Positions 9,501 to 17,813 of a DNA stretch of 64,000 bases are shown piece after piece (the stretch's first letter is position 1; each line of letters opens with the position of its first letter). Source of the DNA: Slackia faecicanis. GTDB taxonomy: Bacteria > Actinomycetota > Coriobacteriia > Coriobacteriales > Eggerthellaceae. Both the position numbers and the translations under genes were made by a program. A model generated the notes under the pieces. That model was given only the letters and a program-made list of their open reading frames with translations. It ran no database searches and had not been told where the DNA came from. The stretch lies in the NCBI RefSeq assembly GCF_003725295.1, contig NZ_QICB01000002.1, positions 124,001 through 188,000 of the forward strand. The letters run 5' to 3'.

Positions 9501-10565
9501 CCACAGGCGGTGGTACTGTCTGACGTCAGTCGTGGCGCCGGGGGCGCTGGAAATCTGCCCGCAGCCGATGTAGAAGGGGTCGCCTTCGGCCTGGCTGGGG
9601 AAGTTCTCGTCGACGTAATCGAGCTTGTATTTCTCTTTCCACCCGCCCGGCCATTCGCGGCGTGCGCCGTTTTCGCCCGAAGGCTTGATCTCGGTGACAG
9701 GGCCGTTGAAAAGCGCCTGGTCATAGAAGCCTTTGTAGGCGTAGGTTCCCTCGCTTGCCCAGCTGTTGTTCACGCCGCCGTACCAGATGTAGGAATACGC
9801 GTTCAAACGGTCTTTTTCATGCGCAGGGTCGGGCTTCACGGCAAGCGTATAGTTGGCGAGCCACGGCAACTCCGCGTCGGTGATCTGATTTTCGAACACC
9901 CAGCGCATGTTCTCTACAGGCAGCCCATCGAACAGGTCTTTCTGGAAGCGATAACGTTCGGCGTTATCGCGGAAGATTTTAATGGTCTCGTAGCGCACCA
10001 GCGGGTCGGACACGAAACCCGGGTCTCCTGTCCACAGGCGCGAACGACCCGATTGCGCAAGCGACGCCGACACCATCATGCGCAGATGCACGTCGGCTTC
10101 GGCGCCTTCGAGGTCTTCAGGATGCGCGGCGCGCAAACGGCGCAGGATATCCAACGCGCCCACATGCTGGCGAGCGCTCGCCTTGCCGTCGCGCACGTTG
10201 GGATCGCCGCCCAAAACGTAATAACGCAGCGTCGGAAGATCGCTCAGAAACCACGCGAGGAAATCGGCCCTTTCGGCAGATTCGTCCGCGTATGCGGCAA
10301 GGTTGTCGTAGCCGACTTCCGAAACCAGATTGCGCTGCAGGATAAGCAACTCCCGATCCTCGGAAAGAGCGCCGTTGCGCACGGCGTCCGACCATTCGCC
10401 AGGCGCAGCCTCGGCGCGAATCGATTCATCGAGCGCCTCGAGCGTGCGCAGCTCGTCAGGTGCCGCGAAGGCACGCTCAGGCAGCGCGAATGCGCACGCG
10501 AGCGCAAGCGCAGCGAAGCACGTCGCAATAAAAAAACGCGAGACCTTCCCCATGCAGTATTTCAC
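6579..10565 (-). CDS. large secreted transglutaminase-like/discoidin surface protein
   Basis: This is a 1328-residue exported protein. The start is GTG 10565, with AAAGGGG five bases upstream. A Sec signal peptide (FIATCFAALALACAFALP, cleavage near AFA) leads to a helical region and then a papain/transglutaminase-like core with GGVCGAL (Cys364) and QPGHAATM (His390). An F5/8-type C (discoidin) domain lies at about residues 760-905, which in other proteins binds sugars. Further Ig-like segments follow, then a Gly/Asp/Asn-rich linker of over 100 residues, a C-terminal membrane span and a short positive tail (RMRGPRREE). There is no LPXTG sorting motif. The layout suggests a wall-spanning enzyme acting on a glycoprotein or peptide substrate outside the cell. 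The substrate is unknown and catalysis is inferred from the Cys/His pair only. Confidence 0.75.
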   Translation of the reverse strand: MKYCMGKVSRFFIATCFAALALACAFALPERAFAAPDELRTLEALDESIRAEAAPGEWSDAVRNGALSEDRELLILQRNLVSEVGYDNLAAYADESAERADFLAWFLSDLPTLRYYVLGGDPNVRDGKASARQHVGALDILRRLRAAHPEDLEGAEADVHLRMMVSASLAQSGRSRLWTGDPGFVSDPLVRYETIKIFRDNAERYRFQKDLFDGLPVENMRWVFENQITDAELPWLANYTLAVKPDPAHEKDRLNAYSYIWYGGVNNSWASEGTYAYKGFYDQALFNGPVTEIKPSGENGARREWPGGWKEKYKLDYVDENFPSQAEGDPFYIGCGQISSAPGATTDVRQYHRLWMVFEKGGVCGALAKTFSNLNCMVGAPSAVVGQPGHAATMTYELRTNAAGELEGGYRIQNDVSGWSNSDVPAAAHYLNNWKQQRENKGEYVRGGTYTVYAQDALNDFDAYASSYELRLLADSFESVEDKSVLVDAALAAQGINYDAITAKIALYEQKGASKQEWIALAGHVADALAYYPLPMHDFMKVIDQRTKGAYMVELEDLRVRTLQKAAKAEAGDVLQPEISKAMANVLLGKSDGHLVTFSFDGPDANAIKLGAQFASGGTPWEYSLDGGASWKQLVNGQVKEDLTDEQVASITAENDILVRFIGSNTVNAIDIGKAPKELPRHFLNDRSNALYFEDSKMPARIETRVSDGAWTRLAERNLFAGDVDVQVRRAASGTMLASEPTTLSFTEGREEKMAFVPYAELNVNSYSSSQNGEGGARRVLDGNALSYWHNAWSGNDVDGWIVIDLGRERDIAAFDFWPRPDHGNGTPRHKMVVSVAPDTGAPAGAAVASDAFSTAKVASGFSWKAGKPVRVMFDEPVTGRYIKLQAQGANGDAFFACALLDFFEVAKESPELQASPIDLGSVQYGVQAPSAALSLANSGAAPAFIDGVRIVSGEDGAQTDAFAVSAGASEIAPGAQDGSWSVSAKSRLAAGTYAAAAIVSYHAEGEEPGAREAQAEVALEVTKRVEHELTLSVEMDATTARLSVDGADDAEVQYALCTIPEHPADDAASVAATSVLDAWTSESEFVGLSPDVEYYAFARTLEGDNHAQTVMKAPVKVVVTNPDGPDAGGDGSNGTDGGNGDGQAPPVGDGQNPDGNGGSNGGDGADPDPDGNGGEGGQESGGNGQGPDADAPNAGDGGQDSGQNDGGSGTAPDLEGGQGGNGSTGGPDADGGPSGQNGGSSAETPGQGEASGSAAAGAGSQAPSSAEGGSGESDPRADDGETDRVVAAMSDATAPWAVGSCIAALSSLTAAVIALRMRGPRREENLR
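6780..7200 (-). repeat. low-complexity Gly/Asp/Asn-rich coding repeat
   Basis: Within the large surface gene this stretch encodes imperfect repeats of GGDG, GNGG and DGGQ type. It is probably a flexible, acidic wall-spanning stalk and possibly Ca2+-binding. Such tracts are prone to length change between strains. Confidence 0.75.
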
Positions 10566-10814
10566 TTGTTCCCCTTTCGTCCACGGCGCCGGCGGGCCGG
10601 CGTCGCAGGCATGCCCTGTCCGCTCGAAAAAAACGGACGCCGCATTATAAAGGCAAGATGGCGCCCAGGGCCACGATAAAAATCAGGATGGAGAAAAAAC
10701 CTCTGCTAGAAAGAAACCGGGAAGAAACGAGGCGGCGCAACGGCCGTCAAGAACGAGGTTCAGGACCGAAGACGCATAAGTTCGGGCCGGGCCGTCGTTT
10801 CGACGGGCGTCCGG

Positions 10815-10846
10815 AAAACAAAAAGCCGGCCCCGAAGGACCGGCTC
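10815..10846 (-). terminator. terminator of the tRNA-Pro transcript
   Basis: On the minus strand GCCGGTCC and GGGCCGGC form a hairpin followed by TTTTTGTTTTCC. The remaining 10566-10814 stretch shows no gene. Confidence 0.8.
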
Positions 10847-10855
10847 GATAGAACA

Positions 10856-10932
10856 TGGTCGGGATGACAGGATTCGAACCTGCGACATCCTGCTCCCAAA
10901 GCAGGCGCGCTACCAAACTGCGCCACATCCCG
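10856..10932 (-). tRNA. tRNA-Pro (anticodon TGG)
   Basis: The 77-base gene reads CGGGATGTGGCGCAGTTTGG at its 5' end. It has an anticodon stem CCTGC/GCAGG with loop TTTGGGA (anticodon TGG), a GGTTCGAATCC T-loop, acceptor CATCCCG and an encoded CCA. The acceptor stem pairs fully. The 10933-11312 stretch between it and the GMP synthase gene shows no gene. Confidence 0.95.
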
Positions 10933-11312
10933 GCGACGCTTGAAACGAAGGCCCGTGCCGCAAAAACCGTGCGGCCGCCTTCGACAGCGAGGTTCATATA
11001 TTAGACGAACGGGCGAACGCCGGCAAGGGCCCGCGCCTTCACCCAAGCCCGCACGACGACACGCCCATGCGACGCGCGCGACGAAGCCGGGCCGATCGGC
11101 CCCGCGCATCCCGCATGCCGCCACAAAGCCGCTTCGCCCCGCCCGATATGCGCGAAAAAGCCCATAAAGCCGCCCTCTGATGCAAATCACATGGAGAAAA
11201 GCACCCCGAAGGCGCTATTGCCCTCGCATATACGCCCCGAATAAAGGCATAATGCTACCCGACATTAAAGCGACGCGAACGCCGCACCGAGACGAACCGA
11301 AAGGAACGACGC

Positions 11313-12296
11313 ATGGATTCCAACAAGCGCCCTGACGACATGGTACGCATCACCACCCCCGAGCTCGCTCAGGCCTTCATCGACGAGAAGGTCGCCGAGG
11401 CCAAAGAGATGATCGGCGATAAGAAGGTCCTGCTGGCGCTTTCCGGCGGCGTGGACAGCTCCGTCGTCGCGGCCCTGCTGATCAAGGCCATCGGCAAGCA
11501 GCTCATCTGCGTGCATGTGAATCACGGCCTCATGCGCAAGGGCGAAAGCGAGCAGGTCGTCGACGTGTTCCGTAACCAGCTCGACGCGAACCTGGTGTAC
11601 GTGGACGCCACCGACCGCTTCCTCGGCCTGCTCGACGGCGTTGCCGAGCCCGAGGCCAAGCGCAAGATCATCGGCGCCGAGTTCATCCGCGTGTTCGAGG
11701 AAGAGGCCCGCAAGGTGGGCGACGAGGTGAGCTTCCTCGCCCAGGGCACCATCTATCCCGACATCCTGGAGTCCGACGGCGTGAAGGCGCACCACAACGT
11801 GGGCGGCCTGCCTGACGACCTGCAGTTCGAGCTGTGCGAGCCCGTCAAGCTGCTCTACAAGGACGAAGTGCGCGTCATCGGCCGCGAGCTCGGCCTGCCC
11901 GAGAACATGGTCGAGCGCCAGCCCTTCCCCGGCCCTGGCCTGGGCGTTCGTTGCCTCGGCGCCATCACCCGCGATCGCCTCGAGGCGCTGCGCGAAGCCG
12001 ACGCCATCCTGCGCGAGGAATTCGCCGCCGCCGGCCTTGAAGGCAAGGTGTGGCAGTACTTCGTCAGCGTTCCCGACTTCCGCGTCACCGGCGTGAAGGA
12101 CGACAAGCGCCTCTACGAGTGGCCGGCCTTCATCCGCGCGGTCAACACCGTCGACGCCATGACCGCCGAGGTTCCCGAGCTCGATTGGGCGCTGCTCAAG
12201 AAGATCGGCGACCGCATTTCCGCCGAGGTGGACGGCATCTGCCGCGTCCTGTACGACCTCACCCCGAAGCCCTGCGGCACCATCGAATTCGAATAA
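11313..12296 (+). CDS. guaA: GMP synthase, ATP-pyrophosphatase subunit (no glutaminase domain)
   Basis: This subunit converts XMP to GMP with ATP and ammonia. The 327 residues hold the complete ATP pyrophosphatase domain with its P-loop SGGVDS (residues 44-49), the VNHGLMRKGE and AQGTIYPDILES segments, and the dimerisation domain (RQPFPGPGLGVRCLG, ending VLYDLTPKPCGTIEFE). The usual 190-residue N-terminal glutamine amidotransferase is absent: the ATG at 11313, with a GAAAGGAACG site, is the natural start and nothing upstream resembles a glutaminase. The enzyme must take ammonia directly or use a glutaminase subunit encoded elsewhere, as in archaea. A terminator follows at 12329. Confidence 0.93.
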   Translation: MDSNKRPDDMVRITTPELAQAFIDEKVAEAKEMIGDKKVLLALSGGVDSSVVAALLIKAIGKQLICVHVNHGLMRKGESEQVVDVFRNQLDANLVYVDATDRFLGLLDGVAEPEAKRKIIGAEFIRVFEEEARKVGDEVSFLAQGTIYPDILESDGVKAHHNVGGLPDDLQFELCEPVKLLYKDEVRVIGRELGLPENMVERQPFPGPGLGVRCLGAITRDRLEALREADAILREEFAAAGLEGKVWQYFVSVPDFRVTGVKDDKRLYEWPAFIRAVNTVDAMTAEVPELDWALLKKIGDRISAEVDGICRVLYDLTPKPCGTIEFE

Positions 12297-12328
12297 GCCC
12301 GCGCTTCGCAACCGAAACGATCGCACCA

Positions 12329-12357
12329 CGGCCCCGCATCAGCGGGGCCGTTTCTCT
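12329..12357 (+). terminator. terminator after guaA
   Basis: CGGCCCCGC-atca-GCGGGGCCG followed by TTTCTCT. Confidence 0.85.
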
Positions 12358-12372
12358 CTAGAAAGACCCGCC

Positions 12373-12669
12373 ATGCTTCCACCGTGGACAATCGTCTCCC
12401 GCTATCTGAAATACCGCTCGTCATGGGACAGCCTCTGCGACCAATGCGGCCGCTGCTGCTTCATGCGCGAAGTGGACGAAGACGGCGACGTGATCATCGA
12501 TTACGCGGCGCCCTGCGAATTCCTCGACGTGGCCACCAGGCAATGCACGGTGTACGAGCGCCGTTTCGAAGCGTGCGACCGCTGCAACAAGGTGACCCTG
12601 CGCCATGCGCTTTTCGCCGACCACCTGCCCGAAGGCTGCGCCTATGTGCGCATCTTCCGCGAACGCTAA
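12373..12669 (+). CDS. YkgJ/YcgN-like cysteine cluster protein
   Basis: This small 98-residue protein has the cysteine pattern of the YkgJ/UPF0260 putative zinc- or iron-chelating family: CDQCGRCCF, then CEFLDVATRQCTVYERR, CDRC and a late Cys in GCAYV. The metal and role are not established for the family. The ribosome site before ATG 12373 is weak. The gene lies 16 bases after the guaA terminator, so it is probably expressed partly by read-through. The 12670-12962 gap holds only the shared terminator at 12888. Confidence 0.75.
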   Translation: MLPPWTIVSRYLKYRSSWDSLCDQCGRCCFMREVDEDGDVIIDYAAPCEFLDVATRQCTVYERRFEACDRCNKVTLRHALFADHLPEGCAYVRIFRER

Positions 12670-12887
12670 GCGAAACCTTGCACATCTTTGCAGCGGGAAC
12701 GAAGCCGAATGCCGCCGCAACTCGCACGGCATAAACCCGCGTCGCCTATGAACGCGCAAAACACGCAGGCATGAAGAAGCCGACGCATCCGCGAAGACCG
12801 CAAACCTAAGACAGTCGAACGCTTGCACAAAACAACACGGCCTTGCGAAAACCACGCGGCCAGGCAAGAGCCCTGCGACCCTGCGAA

Positions 12888-12924
12888 AACGCCCTCGCTT
12901 CCTGGGAAAAGAAGCGAGGGCGTT
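12888..12924. terminator. bidirectional terminator between the cysteine-cluster gene and fbp
   Basis: The arms AACGCCCTCGCTT and AAGCGAGGGCGTT enclose 11 bases and sit between two convergent genes. Confidence 0.8.
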
Positions 12925-12962
12925 CGTTCATTCGCACCGTTTGAACACGCTATCGAAAGCGT

Positions 12963-14921
12963 CTACTCTTTCTCGGCTATCTCGCCACGACGATACGCTT
13001 CCAGCAGCTGTTCAAGATCGGCGATGCGCCCCTTGATCATCTTGCCCTTGTCGGTATCGGCCACGAGCATGCGGTTCTCCATCCACGCGATGACGCTGCG
13101 TGACGAATGGATGTCGAGTTCTTTGAGCACAGCGGCGCGCGTGGACTCGAGCGGCTCATGCGCCGCCAGAATGAGCTCGTACGAATTGGAGATGAGCGTG
13201 TAGCCCGCGATGCCCGTCGTAGGCTGGTACGCCTTCGAGAAGCCGCCGTCGATCGTCAGCACGCGGCCGTCGCATTTCACGGGGTCTTCGCCGTCTTTCA
13301 CCTTCACCGGAACATGGCCGCATACGATGCGCGAGGTTTTGGGGTCGAGACCGAAATCTTCGAAGATGCCCGCCATGACCGCCTCGTCGTTGAGGAACGT
13401 GTAGAACGGGTTCTTCACCTCTTTGCGCGCCGCTTTGTCGGCGATCAGGTACAGCTCGAACGTTGCCATCTTGCTCTTCGCGAACAAAGGCGAACCCTGG
13501 CCCAGCCACAGGTACCACATCAGGTCGCGGCCGCGCTTGCGCATCACGGGGTCGGCGTCGAAAAACGCCGCGCGCACGTAGCGCTCCATTTCGTCATAGA
13601 GCGCACGGCCCTTGAACTTCGCGCCGTACACGTCGGTCTCCATGAGCGTTCCGTCGGCGTTCAGGGGCACGCATGCGTGGAAAAGCAGATTGCCGTTGTA
13701 CACCTTGTACAGGCTGCCCGCCTCCAGGAAGAAATGCATGTGGCGCTGCAGCTTCTCGCAATTGACGAACGCCTGCTCGAGGCGCTGCATGACCTCTTCT
13801 TCCTCGGGGGTCAAGCGGTACGGGTCGGCGGGGTCCACCGTGGGAAACACCGTATCGGTGAGCTCGTATTCGATGCCGTCGACCGTCACGGTTCCCTTTT
13901 CGAAATCGATGCGATGCAAAAGCTTGCGATCCTGCAGGCCGAAGCTGGGGTTCTCGTCGATCAGCTGCGCCTCCACCTTGAACTGGATGATGGCCATGGC
14001 TTTCTGGATCTTCACATTGAGCTCGCGCTCGGCATCGGACAGGTCGGGATCGCCCTTCAGGCCGAACGCCACGCACGGATCGTCGGCGTATGCGGCCTGC
14101 GCGAACGATGCCAGCGGCAGAATGTTGATGCCGTACGCATCTTCAAGAATGGAAAGGTTGCCGTAACGGGCGCAGTTGCGCACCACGTGGGCGATGCATC
14201 CGCGCTGGCCGAGCGAAGCGCCCATCCAGACGATATCGTGATTGCCCCACTGAATATCGAGGGCGTGATAGCCCATCAGCGTATCCATGATGACGTGCGG
14301 ATACGGGCCTCGGTCGTAGATGTCGCCCACGATATGAAGATGGTCGATGGAAAGGCGCTGAATCAGCAGGCACAGCTCCTCGATCAGATCGCCGCCGCGG
14401 CCCGTGCGGATGATGGCCTCGATGATGGCAGCGTAATACGCCTTTTTATCGACGCCGTCTCGGTCTTCGGTCATCAGCTCTTCGATGATGTAGGCGAAAT
14501 TATCGGGCAGCGCCTTGCGCACTTTGGAACGCGTGTATTTCTGCGCCGCGCGCTTGCATACCGAAACGAGGCGAGGGAGCACTTCGGCATACCAGGCCTG
14601 GGCGGCCGCATCGTCGGCATGGGCCAGAACCAGCTCCATGCGCTCGCGCGGATAGTAGATAAGCGACGCGAGCGAGCGTTTTTCGGCAGCCGTGAGGGCG
14701 TCGCCGAACACGTCTTCGATCTTGAGGCGGATGGAACCGGAGCCGTTGCGCAGAATGTGCGAAAACGCCTCGTATTCGCCGTGGATGTCGGATGCGAAGA
14801 ACTCGGTTCCTTTCGGAAGGTTCAGCACGGCGCTCAGATTGATGATTTCCGCCGACGCCTTGGCGGCAGAGGGAAACGACTGGGAGAGAAGCTCCAGGTA
14901 TCGCTTTTCCGCTCTTTCCAT
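12963..14921 (-). CDS. fbp: fructose-1,6-bisphosphatase, class III
   Basis: This gluconeogenic enzyme hydrolyses fructose 1,6-bisphosphate to fructose 6-phosphate in the cytoplasm. The 652-residue length and the calcineurin-type metal motifs are those of class III (Bacillus Fbp): FASDIHGEYEAF, GDIYDRGPYPHV and WGNHDIVWMGAS, with a late GHVPVK. The start at 14921 (MERAEKRYLELL) has AGGAGG six bases upstream; the frame stays open for 55 more codons but without family similarity. Class III enzymes are widespread in Firmicutes and Coriobacteriia. It is transcribed alone and divergently from the SOS polymerase gene. Confidence 0.95.
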   Translation of the reverse strand: MERAEKRYLELLSQSFPSAAKASAEIINLSAVLNLPKGTEFFASDIHGEYEAFSHILRNGSGSIRLKIEDVFGDALTAAEKRSLASLIYYPRERMELVLAHADDAAAQAWYAEVLPRLVSVCKRAAQKYTRSKVRKALPDNFAYIIEELMTEDRDGVDKKAYYAAIIEAIIRTGRGGDLIEELCLLIQRLSIDHLHIVGDIYDRGPYPHVIMDTLMGYHALDIQWGNHDIVWMGASLGQRGCIAHVVRNCARYGNLSILEDAYGINILPLASFAQAAYADDPCVAFGLKGDPDLSDAERELNVKIQKAMAIIQFKVEAQLIDENPSFGLQDRKLLHRIDFEKGTVTVDGIEYELTDTVFPTVDPADPYRLTPEEEEVMQRLEQAFVNCEKLQRHMHFFLEAGSLYKVYNGNLLFHACVPLNADGTLMETDVYGAKFKGRALYDEMERYVRAAFFDADPVMRKRGRDLMWYLWLGQGSPLFAKSKMATFELYLIADKAARKEVKNPFYTFLNDEAVMAGIFEDFGLDPKTSRIVCGHVPVKVKDGEDPVKCDGRVLTIDGGFSKAYQPTTGIAGYTLISNSYELILAAHEPLESTRAAVLKELDIHSSRSVIAWMENRMLVADTDKGKMIKGRIADLEQLLEAYRRGEIAEKE

Positions 14922-15116
14922 GTTCAGCCTCCTTGGACCTGCGCTGACGCGCGGCATGACAGTCTTCGTCAAAAGGATACTATGCCCCCGCGCAACGCCG
15001 ACGCGGCCAATCGGCCGAAGGGGCGCTGCGCCGCAGCGACGGAAGACCGAGCCGCGCAGATTCGAGCGGCCGCCGTCCGTCCCCACGAATCATACACCCG
15101 AACACGCCGTTTTGTG

Positions 15117-15138
15117 GTATAAAATAGAACAAATGTTC
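15117..15138 (+). promoter_or_regulatory. SOS-type promoter with LexA box
   Basis: A TATAAAAT -10 element (15118-15125) is followed at once by AGAACAAATGTTCT, whose core GAAC-N4-GTTC (15127-15138) matches the Gram-positive LexA box. LexA bound here would block the polymerase gene that starts 18 bases later. Confidence 0.8.
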
Positions 15139-15155
15139 TTATTGAAAGGAGCCGC

Positions 15156-16550
15156 ATGAAATCGGAGCGCACATATCTCTGCATCGACTTGAAAACGTTC
15201 TACGCCTCGGTGGAGTGCGCCGACCGAGGGCTCGATCCGTTCACGACCAACCTCGTGGTGGCCGACGAATCGCGCGGGCGAACCACGATCTGCCTCGCGA
15301 TCACGCCCGCGCTCAAGAAGCTAGGCGTGCGCAACCGCTGCCGCCTGTTCGAAATTCCCGAAGGCATCCCCTACACGGCCGTCGTGCCGCGCATGAAACG
15401 CTACATGGAAGCGTCCTCAGATATCTACGCGATTTATCTGCAGTTCGTCTCGCCCGAAGACATCCACATCTACTCGATCGATGAATGCTTCATCGATGCC
15501 ACGCCCTACCTGGCCTTATACGGAAAAACAGCGCACGAGTTCGCCGACATGCTCATGGGCGAAGTGCTCCAGCGCACCGGCATCAGGGCCACGGCCGGCA
15601 TCGGCGCCAACCTGTTTCTAGCGAAAGTCGCGCTCGACATAACCGCGAAGCACGAACGCGGCGGCATCGGCATGCTCGACGAGCGGTCTTTCAAGCAAGA
15701 CATCTGGTTCCACCGCCCCATCACCGACATCTGGGGCATAGGCCCTGGAATCGCACGCAGGCTCGAACGGCACGGCATACGCGATCTGGCAAGCGTGGCC
15801 GCGGCCGACCCCGATGTGCTCTACCGCGAATTCGGCAAGAACGCCGAATATCTCATCGACCACGCATGGGGCCAGGAGCCCTGCACGATCGCGGAAATAC
15901 AGGCTTATCGGCCCGAAGGCCGCTCCATCGTGAACGGCCAGGTGCTGCCCGGCACATACAGCTTCTCCGAAGCGCGCATGGTGCTCGCCGAAATGATCGA
16001 TGCCAGCGTGCTCGACCTGGTCGAACAGGGCCTTTCCTGCAATCACATAGCGTTGAGCGTCGGATACGCGCGCGAAGCGAGCGCCGAAAATCGCTCCGGC
16101 AACACATCGGCCGCGCTTTCGCAAGGAGCGGGACGCGCATACGAAGCACAACCCGAGGCAACGAATTTCTTCGACGGCGGCCACGGCAAAAGGGCCGTGG
16201 GGCGAAGCGTCTATCACGACCGCACGGGAGCAAGCCGCACGCTGGGCCGCCGCACGAATTCGCGTCGCTATCTCATGGATCGTTTTCTCGAGCTTTACGA
16301 CGAAACCACGCGCCGCGATACGCCGATCAAACGGCTCTCGATCTGCTTCGCGGGCCTCGATACCGAAGAATTCGCCACCTACACGCTTTTCGACAGCCCC
16401 GAAGCCGACGAAGCCGAGCGCAATCTGCAGCAGGCCGTCGTAAACGTGCGCGCGAAATTCGGCAAGAACGCCGTGCTGAAAGCAACCAGCCTGTATGAGA
16501 AGGCAACGGCACGCGAGCGCAACAACCAGATAGGAGGGCACCGTGCATAG
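15156..16550 (+). CDS. Y-family (UmuC/DinB-like) translesion DNA polymerase
   Basis: This 464-residue error-prone polymerase carries the Y-family metal site: CIDLKTFYASVE (Asp11) and IYSIDECFID (Asp109, Glu110). A helix-hairpin-helix thumb follows (DIWGIGPGIARRLERHGI) and then a little-finger domain. It is closest in style to the Bacillus UvrX/YqjW and phage-type enzymes, which pair with a YolD protein, rather than to DinB. The insert at about residues 305-350 (rich in Ser, Gly and Ala) is low-complexity. The start has AAAGGAG upstream. The LexA box at 15127 indicates induction by DNA damage. The stop codon overlaps the next gene. Confidence 0.93.
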   Translation: MKSERTYLCIDLKTFYASVECADRGLDPFTTNLVVADESRGRTTICLAITPALKKLGVRNRCRLFEIPEGIPYTAVVPRMKRYMEASSDIYAIYLQFVSPEDIHIYSIDECFIDATPYLALYGKTAHEFADMLMGEVLQRTGIRATAGIGANLFLAKVALDITAKHERGGIGMLDERSFKQDIWFHRPITDIWGIGPGIARRLERHGIRDLASVAAADPDVLYREFGKNAEYLIDHAWGQEPCTIAEIQAYRPEGRSIVNGQVLPGTYSFSEARMVLAEMIDASVLDLVEQGLSCNHIALSVGYAREASAENRSGNTSAALSQGAGRAYEAQPEATNFFDGGHGKRAVGRSVYHDRTGASRTLGRRTNSRRYLMDRFLELYDETTRRDTPIKRLSICFAGLDTEEFATYTLFDSPEADEAERNLQQAVVNVRAKFGKNAVLKATSLYEKATARERNNQIGGHRA

Positions 16551-16953
16551 AAACGAAGCGATCGACCCGCTCGAGCAGGCATATCGGCGATCGGTTCTGC
16601 GCGATATAGAACGACGTGTCGCCCGCCACGGCACGCACCGGGCGCAGCCCCATGCCGACCGAGCCCGTCAGTTCATGCCGTTCGCCGCATTGAAGGGCTA
16701 CGAAGCCATGGCCCACGGCCGCGAATTCGCAGACATCCCCAAGCACGAGCTTACGGCAGAAGAGGCGCGCGCCCTCTCAGACACCGTGTCCGAACTTGCC
16801 AAGGGCGATGTCGTGCGCGTGACCTGGTACGACCAAGGAGCGCATCGCGTGACCGAAGGGCCTGTCGCATACAAAGACGAATCGCTGCGCACGATACGCG
16901 TCGGCACGGCCGATATCGCGTTCGCAGACATCGAATCGATCAAGCCCGTGTAA
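16543..16953 (+). CDS. YolD-like protein
   Basis: The 136-residue protein overlaps the end of the polymerase gene by 8 bases, starting with GTG after GGAGGGCACC. It has the YolD-like pattern: RARQFMPFAALKGYEAMAHG, a helical middle, then KGDVVRVTWYDQGAHRVTEG and a C-terminal strand pair. YolD-like proteins are genetic companions of UmuC-type polymerases and may act in a UmuD-like role; the mechanism is not settled. Overlap and shared SOS control make a two-gene mutagenesis operon. Confidence 0.85.
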   Translation: MHRNEAIDPLEQAYRRSVLRDIERRVARHGTHRAQPHADRARQFMPFAALKGYEAMAHGREFADIPKHELTAEEARALSDTVSELAKGDVVRVTWYDQGAHRVTEGPVAYKDESLRTIRVGTADIAFADIESIKPV

Positions 16954-17116
16954 ACGCGCGAACGTCCCGACGCGAGCAGCGCCGCTGCCCGCGCGCGCTT
17001 CCCGATCCGACCCTTCCCACGAAAACGCCCCTCGAAGACACGTGGGGCCCGAGGCTTCGCTTCCAGCCCCACTGTCGGAGTCGCCCTGAAATCCGGACCC
17101 CTTGCATCCATGCACC

Positions 17117-17155
17117 GAAAAGGCCCGATTCCTACGATGCGGAATCGGGCCTTTC
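17117..17155. terminator. bidirectional terminator between the SOS operon and rdgB
   Basis: GAAAAGGCCCGATTCC and GGAATCGGGCCTTTC form a 15-bp stem serving both convergent transcripts. Confidence 0.85.
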
Positions 17156-17199
17156 GAAGTCAGATAAACCGGCTCATGCACCGGGCAGACAAGCAAACG

Positions 17200-17790
17200 C
17201 TACGACAGCTTTTCTTTCAGCTCTCGCAGCGCGTTGCCGCGATGAGAGATGGCGTTCTTTTCGTCCTGCGTCACTTCGGCAAGGCTTTTCGCGCCCGCGA
17301 ATTCGTCGGGCAGAAACAGCGGGTCGTATCCGAAACCGCCCTCGCCCGACAGGCCGTGGGCGATGCGGCCCTCGATCGTGCCCGAAGCGAAGGTCTGCGT
17401 GCCGTCTTCATCGACAAACGCCAGCGAGCACACGAAACGCGCCGTGCGACGGTCGTCGGAAACGCCCTCGAGCTCGCGCAGAAGCTTCTCGTTGTTGGCG
17501 GCGTCGTCGCCATGCACGCCCGCATAACGCGCGGAATACACGCCGGGCGCGCCGTCGAGCGCATCCACCGCCAGGCCCGAATCGTCCGCCAAAGCGGCCA
17601 AGCCCGTATGCTCGTGCGCGGCGAGCGCTTTGATGAGCGCATTGCCTTCGAACGTATCGGCATCCTCGGCGGGCTCGTCATAGGGCTCGCACTGGGAAAG
17701 CGTCAGAAACTCCCAGCCCTCGAAATCGAGCGCGGTGCGAATTTCTTCCACCTTATGCGCGTTGTTCGTGGCGATAACGACCTTCTTCAT
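17200..17790 (-). CDS. rdgB: RdgB/HAM1 non-canonical purine NTP pyrophosphatase
   Basis: This 196-residue enzyme hydrolyses ITP, XTP and dITP to monophosphates and so keeps deaminated purines out of nucleic acids. Its motifs are IATNNAHKVEEI at the N-terminus, ADDSGLAVDALDGAPGVYSA with the catalytic acid pair, and GGFGYDPLFLP, followed by NAISHRGNALREL. The start at 17790 has GAGGT upstream. It lies 23 bases after rph on the same strand, and rph-rdgB pairing is common in bacteria. Confidence 0.95.
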   Translation of the reverse strand: MKKVVIATNNAHKVEEIRTALDFEGWEFLTLSQCEPYDEPAEDADTFEGNALIKALAAHEHTGLAALADDSGLAVDALDGAPGVYSARYAGVHGDDAANNEKLLRELEGVSDDRRTARFVCSLAFVDEDGTQTFASGTIEGRIAHGLSGEGGFGYDPLFLPDEFAGAKSLAEVTQDEKNAISHRGNALRELKEKLS

Positions 17791-17813
17791 GAAGCACCTC
17801 GTTTCCTTCGAAC

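Noticed and set aside
7607-10679. Long plus-strand frames over the large surface gene
   Set aside because: They are antisense shadows; composition is arginine/histidine-rich with no domain.
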